Virus record (IMG/VR): IMGVR_UViG_3300015371_000217
Coordinates: 1 to 21,131 of that record
DNA length: 21,131 nucleotides
DNA from: a virus
Reading direction: 5' to 3' (one strand)
The notes under the pieces are model-generated. The model had not been told where the DNA came from and ran no database searches. It saw only the letters and a list, made by a program, of their open reading frames with translations. A program made the translations under genes and the position numbers. Positions 1 through 5,605 of this stretch are shown here, one piece after another (position 1 is the stretch's first letter; each line of letters begins with the position of its first letter).

Positions 1-2
1 CC

Positions 3-59
3 TCAGCGGCGGGTTCTTCCGGGGAATTCAAACGGGCGTTTGAAAAATCATGGGTCTGA
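3..59 (+). other. Possible 3' end of an upstream gene
   Basis: The third frame is open from the window edge to a TGA at 57-59 and reads SAAGSSGEFKRAFEKSWV, which looks like an ordinary charged protein C-terminus. The other two forward frames are also open for a short way (to stops at about 41-43 and 115-117), so the short length gives little support. No function can be assigned. If it is real, the 18-nt dyad at 27-44 lies inside its coding end. Confidence 0.25.
27..44. repeat. 18-nt perfect dyad upstream of the terminase genes
   Basis: The sequence TTCAAACGGGCGTTTGAA has two perfect 8-bp arms around a GG centre and is followed by AAAA. The 2-nt centre makes it a poor RNA hairpin, but it is a good size for a dimeric protein's DNA site, such as an operator or a terminase/cos-region binding site. 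It lies about 64 bp before the first gene of the packaging module. The protein that would bind it is not identified. The ribbon-helix-helix-like product encoded next door is a reasonable candidate. Confidence 0.4.
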
Positions 60-107
60 TTTACCTTCTGTTCGTTATGGGGACAGGTTTTGTTCGGGGT
101 GGGCTCG

Positions 108-350
108 ATGCTGCTAATGGCTGAGGTGACGGCGGAAATGGGTGCTGAGCTGAAGAAATCGGCTCATGCTCAGGGCATTCCGATTGCGGAGGAGATTGGG
201 CGCAGATTGGAGCGGTTGGAGAGGCTTGAGAGTGGGGATAGCGGCGGTCAGATGCGGGTTGACGATACGATGTTGCGGGCTATCGACAGGATAACCTCTG
301 CCGATGTTTACGACATAATCGAGAAGGCACAGCGAAGACATGGGCGCTAG
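108..350 (+). CDS. Small ribbon-helix-helix-like (Arc-type) protein
   Basis: A protein of about 80 residues. After a short N-terminal stretch (EVTAEM) comes an amphipathic segment, ELKKSAHAQGIPIAEEIGRR, resembling the helix-turn-helix half of Arc/MetJ ribbon-helix-helix proteins, in which a strand is followed by 'L...A...G.S..EEI.RRLE'. The rest is polar and probably helical. These proteins dimerise and bind operators, and some small-terminase partners share this layout. The start is uncertain: ATG 108 has a purine-rich GGGGTGGG just upstream, TTG 90 would add six residues, and ATG 117 would remove three. The 3' end overlaps the small terminase start by 11 bases, so the two are probably translated together. 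It could regulate the late operon or bind DNA in packaging; both roles are inferred. Confidence 0.6.
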   Translation: MLLMAEVTAEMGAELKKSAHAQGIPIAEEIGRRLERLERLESGDSGGQMRVDDTMLRAIDRITSADVYDIIEKAQRRHGR

Positions 351-765
351 AGGACCTAAGGCAGCGGTAGCTCATGGCCTAACCGTTATTGGTAACGGCG
401 GGGTTGAGACGGTCAGGCGGCACGACCCGCCGGCTGAGCTAACTGATGAGATGGCCGAGGAGTGGCGACGGATTGTCAGTCATCTTCCGGCGGACTTCTT
501 TCGGGTCGAAGCTTTGCCTATGCTGGCACAGTATTGCACTCATATCGTCCGGGCCCGGAGGCTTCGTTCGCTTCTTTCGCGTATGGAGCGGGAGGGTGGT
601 TTCGACCCTTTAGCGTATGGTCGGCTGTTGGATGCTGAGGAGAAGCAAAGCCGCTCGATTTCGAGCTTGGCTACTCGCATGAGGCTTTCGCCGAAGAGTA
701 CCTATGACAGAGAAAAGAAAAAGGGCCCGGTCTTCCAAGGCGAAGACGGCCCTCTCTGGGCGTGA
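340..765 (+). CDS. terS: Terminase small subunit (P27-like family)
   Basis: A 141-residue protein with the hallmarks of P27-type small terminases. It has a basic N-terminus MGARGPK, the segment PPAELTDEMAEEWRRIVSHL at about residues 30-49, a helical core, and a C-terminal SSLATRMRLSPKSTYDR segment resembling the family's conserved 'lGlsP.aR' ending. Small terminases assemble into rings that recognise the cos or pac site and feed genomic DNA to the large subunit. It overlaps the upstream gene by 11 bases and the large subunit by 62 bases, the normal arrangement for packaging genes. The family assignment rests on pattern recognition of these motifs. Confidence 0.85.
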   Translation: MGARGPKAAVAHGLTVIGNGGVETVRRHDPPAELTDEMAEEWRRIVSHLPADFFRVEALPMLAQYCTHIVRARRLRSLLSRMEREGGFDPLAYGRLLDAEEKQSRSISSLATRMRLSPKSTYDREKKKGPVFQGEDGPLWA

Positions 766-2281
766 CTTCTGCGGCGATGACATCATCGGATGGATACAGG
801 ACCATTGCCGAATTCCTGACGGCGCTGGAGTCGGCAGTCCGGTCAAGCTGCGGGATTGGCAGTGCGATGAGATCCGCAAGATATACGACAATCCGGCTGG
901 GACTAGACGTGCTCTCATATCCTTTGGCCGGAAGAATGCTAAAACTACATTGGCAGCATTCCTGCTTCTTGCTCACCTGGTTGGAAAACCATCGAGGCCC
1001 AATTCACAGCTCGTTAGTGCGGCGCAGTCAAAAGAGCAGGCAGGCGTCATATTCGCATTGGCGGCCAAGATCGTCCGAATGTCGGAGAAGCTGAGCAAGG
1101 CGATAACGATTAGGGACCATACTAAGGAGCTGTATTGCCCGGCTCGGGGTACGCTGTATCGGGCCTTGAGTGCGGATGCCAAGACGGCTTACGGGCTGAG
1201 CCCTAGCTTTATAGTCCATGATGAATTGGGACAGGTGAAGGGGCCTAGGTCTGAGCTTTATGAGGCTCTGGAGACGGCGGTAGGGGCTCATGCCAATCCG
1301 TTGTCGATAGTCATCTCCACGCAGGCTCCTACTGATGGGGACCTGTTATCGGTTCTGATAGACGATGCCATCGCAGGCCACGACCCAAGGACCGTGGTGA
1401 GCTTGTATTCGGCTCCGGATGATCTGGACCCGTTTTCGGAAGAGGCTATCAGGGCGGCTAATCCGGCGTTTGGAGACTTCCTGAACGCTAACGAGGTTCG
1501 GGCTCAGGCGGCAGACGCCAAGCGGATGCCTAGCCGGCAGAATGAATATGAGAACCTGATTCTCAATCGGAGGGTCGAGAAGCGGGCTCCGTTCATCTCA
1601 CGGGCTTTGTGGAATGAGTGCGCCAAGACGGTGGCGGAATACGGTCCGGAGCTACCGCTATATGGCGGGCTGGATCTGTCGGAGGTGAACGATCTGACGG
1701 CTCTGGTTCTGGTAGGCCAGATAGATGGCATCTGGCACGTTAAGCCGACGTTCTGGTTGCCTGAGGAAGGGCTGTACGAGCGGGCGAGAAAGGACAGGGT
1801 TCCCTATGATGAGTGGCATCGTTCGGGCTATCTGGCCACAGTCCCGGGAGCTTCAGTTTCCTACGAATATGTGGCCGAGTGGCTACACGGTCTCTTCGAA
1901 CGGCATAACATCGTCAAGCTGGCGTTTGACCGGTGGAACTGGCGCCACCTTCGTCCCTGGTTGGAACGTGTTGGCTTTACCGAAGAGCAGCTCGAGGAGC
2001 GGTTCGTTGAGTTCGGACAGGGCTTCCAGTCCATGTCGCCTGCCATGAGGGATTTAGAGGGTGAGATTCTTAACGGCAAGCTTGCGCATGGCGATCATCC
2101 TGTTCTTAAAATGTGCGCTTCTAACGCTGTTGTTCAGTCTGACCCTGCTGGAAATCGGAAACTATCTAAGGCGAAGTCTACAGGCCGGATTGACGGAATG
2201 GTTGCGCTTACGATGGCGATGGGCGTCGCCCCGTTGAAGGACGAGCCCATTGATGTTTCAACCATGTTAAGCTTCGCCTAG
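704..2281 (+). CDS. terL: Terminase large subunit
   Basis: A 525-residue packaging ATPase-nuclease of normal length. The N-terminal ATPase domain has a Walker A-type GRKNAKT (residues 75-81), the Walker B run FIVHDE (169-174) and a coupling motif ISTQAP (204-209). The C-terminal RNase H-like nuclease has candidate metal-binding aspartates in GGLDLSEVND (D324), LAFDRW (D409) and GRIDGMVAL (D498). It pumps DNA into the prohead through the portal and cuts concatemers. An A-rich GAAGAG upstream of ATG 704 is a plausible ribosome site. The last 74 bases overlap, antisense, the end of the leftward HTH gene. The portal does not follow it directly, unlike in most relatives. Confidence 0.95.
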   Translation: MTEKRKRARSSKAKTALSGRDFCGDDIIGWIQDHCRIPDGAGVGSPVKLRDWQCDEIRKIYDNPAGTRRALISFGRKNAKTTLAAFLLLAHLVGKPSRPNSQLVSAAQSKEQAGVIFALAAKIVRMSEKLSKAITIRDHTKELYCPARGTLYRALSADAKTAYGLSPSFIVHDELGQVKGPRSELYEALETAVGAHANPLSIVISTQAPTDGDLLSVLIDDAIAGHDPRTVVSLYSAPDDLDPFSEEAIRAANPAFGDFLNANEVRAQAADAKRMPSRQNEYENLILNRRVEKRAPFISRALWNECAKTVAEYGPELPLYGGLDLSEVNDLTALVLVGQIDGIWHVKPTFWLPEEGLYERARKDRVPYDEWHRSGYLATVPGASVSYEYVAEWLHGLFERHNIVKLAFDRWNWRHLRPWLERVGFTEEQLEERFVEFGQGFQSMSPAMRDLEGEILNGKLAHGDHPVLKMCASNAVVQSDPAGNRKLSKAKSTGRIDGMVALTMAMGVAPLKDEPIDVSTMLSFA

Positions 2282-2501
2282 AGCGGAACTCTCGGTCATC
2301 GGAAATCCAAGCGACCACTTCGCTAATTGGCGGAAGGCCAAAGGCGATAGCGGCGCAGGCTAGGCCTATATGGAGCGGAATTTGATGCTCTCCGGTCTCA
2401 TAGGCATGATAGCCATTGCGGGAGATTCCTAGGGCGGCTGCGGCTTCAGTTTTATTAAAGCCGAGCCGTTTGCGCCAAGCGAGGAGGGAAGAGGAGGTCA
2501 T
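2208..2501 (-). CDS. XRE-type helix-turn-helix protein, leftward
   Basis: A 97-residue protein whose first 55-60 residues form a compact Cro/C1-type DNA-binding domain: LLAWRKRLGFNKTEAAAALG, then ISRNGYHAYETGE, with the usual recognition-helix spacing. The following segment (IGLACAAIAFGLPPI) fits the last domain helix. The C-terminal third is basic and unrecognised. It is the last gene of a leftward cassette. Its ATG (2501-2499) overlaps the TGA of the 55-aa gene (2500-2498), so it is probably translated by coupling. Its 3' end runs 74 bases into terL antisense. It most likely binds DNA as a regulator of the cassette or of phage genes; the target is unknown. Its separation from any repressor region argues against it being the main immunity repressor. 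Confidence 0.8.
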   Translation of the reverse strand: MTSSSLLAWRKRLGFNKTEAAAALGISRNGYHAYETGEHQIPLHIGLACAAIAFGLPPISEVVAWISDDREFRSRRSLTWLKHQWARPSTGRRPSPS

Positions 2502-2665
2502 AGTCGGCTCACCGCTATATTGATCCAGCTTGGGTGATCTTCCGGCAAATCCTCTAGGCCATCTAGGAGCAGCATCGATTCTAAAGCTTCGGCAAGTGCT
2601 CGCTTGTCGGGCTTGGCGTCATCATCGAATGTGAACTCCACGGTTATTTCAACGGTTTGTGTCAC
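2498..2665 (-). CDS. Small acidic protein, 55 aa (leftward cassette)
   Basis: A 55-codon leftward frame starting at GTG 2665, with a strong GGAGGG ribosome site 7 bases upstream. It encodes VTQTVEITVEFTFDDDAKPD, then a helical and acidic stretch ending in WINIAVSRL. The alternating hydrophobic N-terminus suggests a beta strand and the middle an amphipathic helix. No family is recognised. The start lies inside the end of the 73-aa gene (17-base overlap) and the stop overlaps the ATG of the HTH gene (ATGA). The ribosome site plus these two junctions are the main evidence that it is real. Its function is unknown; an accessory or partner of the HTH protein is possible but is inference. Confidence 0.7.
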   Translation of the reverse strand: MTQTVEITVEFTFDDDAKPDKRALAEALESMLLLDGLEDLPEDHPSWINIAVSRL

Positions 2666-2870
2666 AGCGCAACCCTCCGAAGTTCTTCACCCTCTTTCCA
2701 GGTCGAAGAGTCCGAAGGGTATCGTCTTCGCTTAGCTCCTCGACTAGGTGGCTGAATCCGCTCATTGCGGATTCGTGCTCTGCGTACCTTTCGGCCTGCC
2801 AGCGTCTTATGAAGGTTGCGACTTCTAGAAACTGGCCTTTGCCAAGGTGTTTGGCTACGAGGTATTTCAT
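2649..2870 (-). CDS. Hypothetical 73-aa protein (leftward cassette)
   Basis: The frame is open much further upstream, but the start with support is ATG 2870, preceded by CGGAGAGAAG, a good ribosome site. The resulting 73 residues begin MKYLVAKHLGKGQFLEVATF and continue with a charged helical segment (RRWQAERYAEHESAM) and a basic C-terminus. There are no cysteine clusters, signal peptide or membrane span. It overlaps the next leftward gene by 17 bases, so the two are probably expressed together. No family is recognised and no function is proposed. The longer frame upstream to 3152 overlaps the HNH gene and has composition unlike a protein, so it was not used. Confidence 0.6.
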   Translation of the reverse strand: MKYLVAKHLGKGQFLEVATFIRRWQAERYAEHESAMSGFSHLVEELSEDDTLRTLRPGKRVKNFGGLRCDTNR

Positions 2871-2896
2871 CTTCTCTCTCCGTTCTAAGGTTAGGG

Positions 2897-2912
2897 AGGG
2901 GCTTACGCCCCT
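2897..2912. repeat. Short inverted repeat at the end of the 41-aa frame
   Basis: AGGGGC-TTAC-GCCCCT forms a 6-bp perfect GC-rich stem with a 4-nt loop. It covers the stop codon of the 41-aa leftward frame. There is no T-run on either side, so it is not a convincing intrinsic terminator. It could protect or pause the leftward transcript. Alternatively it could be incidental. Confidence 0.3.
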
Positions 2913-3028
2913 GCCTCTGTTACGCAGTGGACCTCCATCACGAAGCTTCCTAGGTCCCAAGCATGGGAGGGGCCGAGGGCCTCCACTGTGATTGCTACGG
3001 GCTTCCCTTCCTTCTTGCTGAGCCCCAT
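2903..3028 (-). CDS. Small hypothetical protein, 41 aa (leftward cassette)
   Basis: A short leftward frame from ATG 3028 to TAA 2905-2903 encoding MGLSKKEGKPVAITVEALGP, then a sequence with SFVMEVHCVTEAGA at the end. An ACAAGG lies immediately upstream, though close to the ATG (about 2 bases). The protein looks like two or three beta strands with a basic start. It precedes the 73-aa gene by 32 bases in the same direction and would be the first gene of the cassette. At this length the evidence is only composition, the ribosome site and position, so it could be a chance frame. No function is proposed. Confidence 0.45.
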   Translation of the reverse strand: MGLSKKEGKPVAITVEALGPSHAWDLGSFVMEVHCVTEAGA

Positions 3029-3083
3029 TACCTTGTAAGTTTTTTAGACCATCTGCTTTCTCCGTTTCTGATGTAGCCAATAT

Positions 3084-3497
3084 GCCCATTAATGCGCAGG
3101 AAGTCAAGGGAAAAGCGCAAAAGAATGCAAAAATCTGATTTTTCCTGCTCATACTGTGGAGGTGTGGCGGAAACGCAACACGCGGACCACTTCATTCCCA
3201 AGCGCTTAGGCGGGGATGATTCAGAGGAGAATCTGTTTCCGGCTTGCCGCAGCTGTAATTCAAGCAAGGGCGGGAGGTCGTTTGCGGACGCCAGACACTT
3301 TCTCGTCCTGAGAAAGATAGGCTGGCCAAAGTTCACAAAGGCCCAGATCGAATGGATGCGGGAGCGTGATTTCGATCTGTCCGAATACGACGAATGCAAG
3401 CTTCATTTTGAGGAGCACGGGAAGCCAGCGTTCCCAGTCCGGCGAAAGACACAAGCTCAAATTCCGCCTTACGAGGTAAGGCGAGGCATTAATGGGC
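3084..3497. repeat. 12-nt inverted repeat bracketing the HNH gene (3084-3095 and 3486-3497)
   Basis: GCCCATTAATGC at 3084-3095 is the exact reverse complement of GCATTAATGGGC at 3486-3497. Both contain the palindrome CATTAATG, an AT-rich word in a GC-rich region. The left copy lies over the HNH start codon in the divergent gap, and the right copy lies inside the 3' part of the HNH gene. They could be two operator-like sites or remnants of an insertion event. With a palindromic core, chance is also possible. Confidence 0.3.
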
Positions 3498-3565
3498 GGT
3501 TCGAACGCCTTCCTGCCTCCGTCGCCTTACCAGCGTCCGCCTTTTTCCAAGGCGTCAGACTCTAG
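3092..3565 (+). CDS. HNH endonuclease
   Basis: A 157-residue protein. It has a zinc-binding CSYC pair (C19, C22), then QHADHFIPKRLGG with the catalytic DH (D32-H33), the central Asn in EENLF (N47), and a second zinc pair with the last motif residues in CRSCNSSKGGR (C52, C55, N56, K59). This is a complete HNH beta-beta-alpha-metal site. HNH proteins next to terminase genes often assist cos cleavage or packaging, as in HK97 gp74; others are homing nucleases. ATG 3092 lacks a clear ribosome site, and ATG 3125 (11 residues shorter) keeps all motifs and is an alternative. It starts opposite the leftward cassette across a 63-bp gap and ends 11 bases before the capsid gene. A packaging role is inferred from position. 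Confidence 0.88.
   Translation: MRRKSREKRKRMQKSDFSCSYCGGVAETQHADHFIPKRLGGDDSEENLFPACRSCNSSKGGRSFADARHFLVLRKIGWPKFTKAQIEWMRERDFDLSEYDECKLHFEEHGKPAFPVRRKTQAQIPPYEVRRGINGRFERLPASVALPASAFFQGVRL
3465..3530. repeat. Three copies of the octamer CGCCTTAC/GTAAGGCG
   Basis: CGCCTTAC at 3465-3472 and GTAAGGCG at 3476-3483 form a perfect 8-bp stem with a 3-nt GAG centre. A third copy, CGCCTTAC, occurs at 3523-3530. A further CGCCTT/AAGGCG stem (3538-3543 and 3549-3554) follows at the end of the HNH gene. All lie in the roughly 100 bp before the protease-capsid gene. They may structure the mRNA or form binding sites ahead of the most highly expressed gene. No T-run follows, so they are not classical terminators. 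Confidence 0.35.
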
Positions 3566-3576
3566 GGAATAACTCT

Positions 3577-5550
3577 ATGACAGTTCTACATAAAGTCACG
3601 GTAGCCAAGGCTACCGGGGATGACCCGCTTTCGTTCGTCCTATCCGATGACACCAAGGATCGGATGGGCGATGTTATCGACCCGAGCGGTTGGGTCCTTG
3701 ATAACTTCAAGCGGAACCCGGTTGCCCTGTTCAATCACAACAGCTCCTTCCCTATCGGCACCTGGGAGAACGTGCGGAAGGCCGGCGGCAAGCTCGTTGG
3801 CAATCTGAAGCTAGCTGCTAAGGGCACATCAGACCGCATCGATGAGATTCGAAGCCTCGTAGAGCAGGGTGTTCTGCGGGCTGTCTCTGTCGGCTTCCTG
3901 CCGGTCTTGTCCAAGGCAATGGACGATGGCGGGACCCGCTACGTAAAAACAGAGCTTATAGAGACTTCCCTAGTCAGCATCCCGGCAAACCCGGCAGCTA
4001 TTCAGCTGGCCAAGTCTCTCAACGTTTCCGACGCCACGATGGACCTTGTCTTCGGCGAGTCTGCCAAGCGGGACCGGGTCAACAAGGGCGCGGATAAACC
4101 CGGCGAGTCCGCCATTCCGATGAAACTTCATAAGGGCGAGCAAATCCTCAGCCCGAGGCAGAAATCTCCAATGAAAACCATCTCCAAACAAATCGAAGAG
4201 CGACAGGCTTTGCTTGTCTCCCTTCAAGACCAGCTTGCCGCTAAGGTGGCGGAGTTGGACGGCTCGGACGAGCCCGACATTGTCTCGCTTGCCATTGACG
4301 AACTCAACGGCCAGATCGAGAGCAACCAAAAGACCTTGAGCCAGCTTCAGCGGGCGGAACAGTCGCTTGCCAATTCGGCTCCGCAAATCGTGGCCCGTGA
4401 AGCGACTGCCATTGAGGCGGCTCCTCGGCGTCCCTGGGCTGCGCCCAAGAAAGAAATCAAGCCTATCGACCACCTGTTCCGTTCGGCTGTGGTTGCTGGC
4501 GTTGCCAAGGCCCAAGGCCGCGACCCGATTGCGGTTCTCAAGGAACGCTATGGCGAGGACATCCAGACCAAGGCGGTTCTTGACATCGTGACCCGTGCGG
4601 CTTCGGCCCCGGCTCTGACGACAACGACCGGCTGGGCGGCGGAACTCGTTCAGACTGCGTTCCTGGACATGATTGACAGCCTGCTGCCGGCGTCCGTCTA
4701 TCCCGGTCTTTCTAGCCGGGGGCCAAAGTTCACCTTTGGTCGCAATGGTATCGTCAGCATTCCCGCCCGCACGACCTCAACCACGGTTGCTGGCTCGTTC
4801 GTTGCCCAGGGTGCCCCGATTCCGGTTCGGCAGGGCGCCTTCACCGCGACCACGTTGACCGTGAAAAAGATGGGCGTCATCACCTCGTTCAGCCGTGAAA
4901 TGGCTGAGCACTCCACCCCGGCCATCGAGGCAGTTCTTCGCCAAGCCATCATTGAGGATACCAGCGTCGCCATTGACACTGTGCTTCTCGATGCCACGGC
5001 TGCGAGCGCAACTCGCCCGGCGGGCCTCAAGAACGGCGTCTCTGGCCTAACGGCGACGGCGGGCGGCGGTCTTGCTGCTCTCGTGGGCGACGTTAAGCAG
5101 CTGGCTGGCGCTCTTATCGCCGGCAGTAACGGCCATCTGCGTGACCCTGTCTGGATCATGAACCCGATTCAGGTTCTGAGCATTCAGTTTCAGACCAATG
5201 CGAATGGGCAGTTCATCTTCCAGGACGAAATCGCTCAGGGTCGGTTCCGTGGCTATCCGCTCTACCAGTCCACGACCGTTCCTTCTGGGACCGTGTTCTT
5301 GATTGATGCGGCGGACTTCTTCTCGGCCACGGGCGACACTCCGGTGTTCAATGCTTCGGACACCGCAACTCTGCACATGGAAGACACCACGCCGCTTGCT
5401 ATCGGCACGGCTGGCTCTCCTAACACTGTGGCGGCTCCGGTTCGCTCTCTCTACCAGACGGACAGCCTTGCTATTCGTATGACCTGGGACCTGAATTGGG
5501 CCATGCGGCGCACGGGCGTCATTGCCTGGACTTCCTCGGTTACTTGGTAA
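3577..5550 (+). CDS. Prohead protease-major capsid protein fusion (HK97 type)
   Basis: A 657-residue fusion. Residues 1 to about 150 match the U35/S78 prohead protease, with candidate catalytic His54 in ALFNHNSSFPIGTW, Ser104 in LRAVSVGF, and the conserved ETSLVSIPANP (129-139). After a basic linker, residues from about 199 (MKTISKQIEERQALL) to 265 are a coiled coil like the HK97 delta (scaffold) domain. The remainder is an HK97-fold capsid protein ending with SLYQTDSLAIRMTWDLNWAM. The protease should cleave itself and the delta domain away during maturation. The start has AGGGA eight bases upstream. Met199 (ATG 4171), with GAGG 12 bases upstream, could give a protease-free capsid protein by internal initiation. 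These genes are usually separate. Confidence 0.92.
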   Translation: MTVLHKVTVAKATGDDPLSFVLSDDTKDRMGDVIDPSGWVLDNFKRNPVALFNHNSSFPIGTWENVRKAGGKLVGNLKLAAKGTSDRIDEIRSLVEQGVLRAVSVGFLPVLSKAMDDGGTRYVKTELIETSLVSIPANPAAIQLAKSLNVSDATMDLVFGESAKRDRVNKGADKPGESAIPMKLHKGEQILSPRQKSPMKTISKQIEERQALLVSLQDQLAAKVAELDGSDEPDIVSLAIDELNGQIESNQKTLSQLQRAEQSLANSAPQIVAREATAIEAAPRRPWAAPKKEIKPIDHLFRSAVVAGVAKAQGRDPIAVLKERYGEDIQTKAVLDIVTRAASAPALTTTTGWAAELVQTAFLDMIDSLLPASVYPGLSSRGPKFTFGRNGIVSIPARTTSTTVAGSFVAQGAPIPVRQGAFTATTLTVKKMGVITSFSREMAEHSTPAIEAVLRQAIIEDTSVAIDTVLLDATAASATRPAGLKNGVSGLTATAGGGLAALVGDVKQLAGALIAGSNGHLRDPVWIMNPIQVLSIQFQTNANGQFIFQDEIAQGRFRGYPLYQSTTVPSGTVFLIDAADFFSATGDTPVFNASDTATLHMEDTTPLAIGTAGSPNTVAAPVRSLYQTDSLAIRMTWDLNWAMRRTGVIAWTSSVTW

Positions 5551-5557
5551 GCTTAAT

Positions 5558-5581
5558 GCGGGCGGCAATCGTGCCGCTCGC
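5558..5581 (+). terminator. Hairpin after the capsid gene (weak terminator or attenuator)
   Basis: GCGGGCGGCA and TGCCGCTCGC pair over 10 positions (one G-U) around a 4-nt ATCG loop, 7 bases after the capsid stop codon. The tail TTCTCTC is pyrimidine-rich but not a clean T-run. A partial terminator or mRNA-stabilising stem here would raise capsid expression relative to the downstream portal. Strength cannot be judged from sequence alone. Confidence 0.5.
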
Positions 5582-5605
5582 TTCTCTCGCAATAGGAGGC
5601 CTAAA

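Noticed and set aside
2208-2665. The 55-aa and HTH genes as a toxin-antitoxin pair
   Set aside because: Gene size and coupling fit, but neither product shows a known toxin motif. It is left as an untested possibility.
2871-3152. Upstream extension of the 73-aa leftward gene to a 167-aa frame
   Set aside because: The extension overlaps the HNH coding start, reads Arg/Pro/Gly-rich shadow sequence, and lacks a ribosome site, whereas ATG 2870 has one.
3084-3497. HNH gene as a transposable element with terminal inverted repeats
   Set aside because: The right repeat lies inside the HNH reading frame, there is no target-site duplication and no transposase, so only a possible operator or chance repeat is claimed.
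3970-4515. 181-aa leftward open frame opposite the protease-capsid linker
   Set aside because: Antisense shadow of the delta domain coding sequence; Leu/Arg-rich with no recognisable motif.
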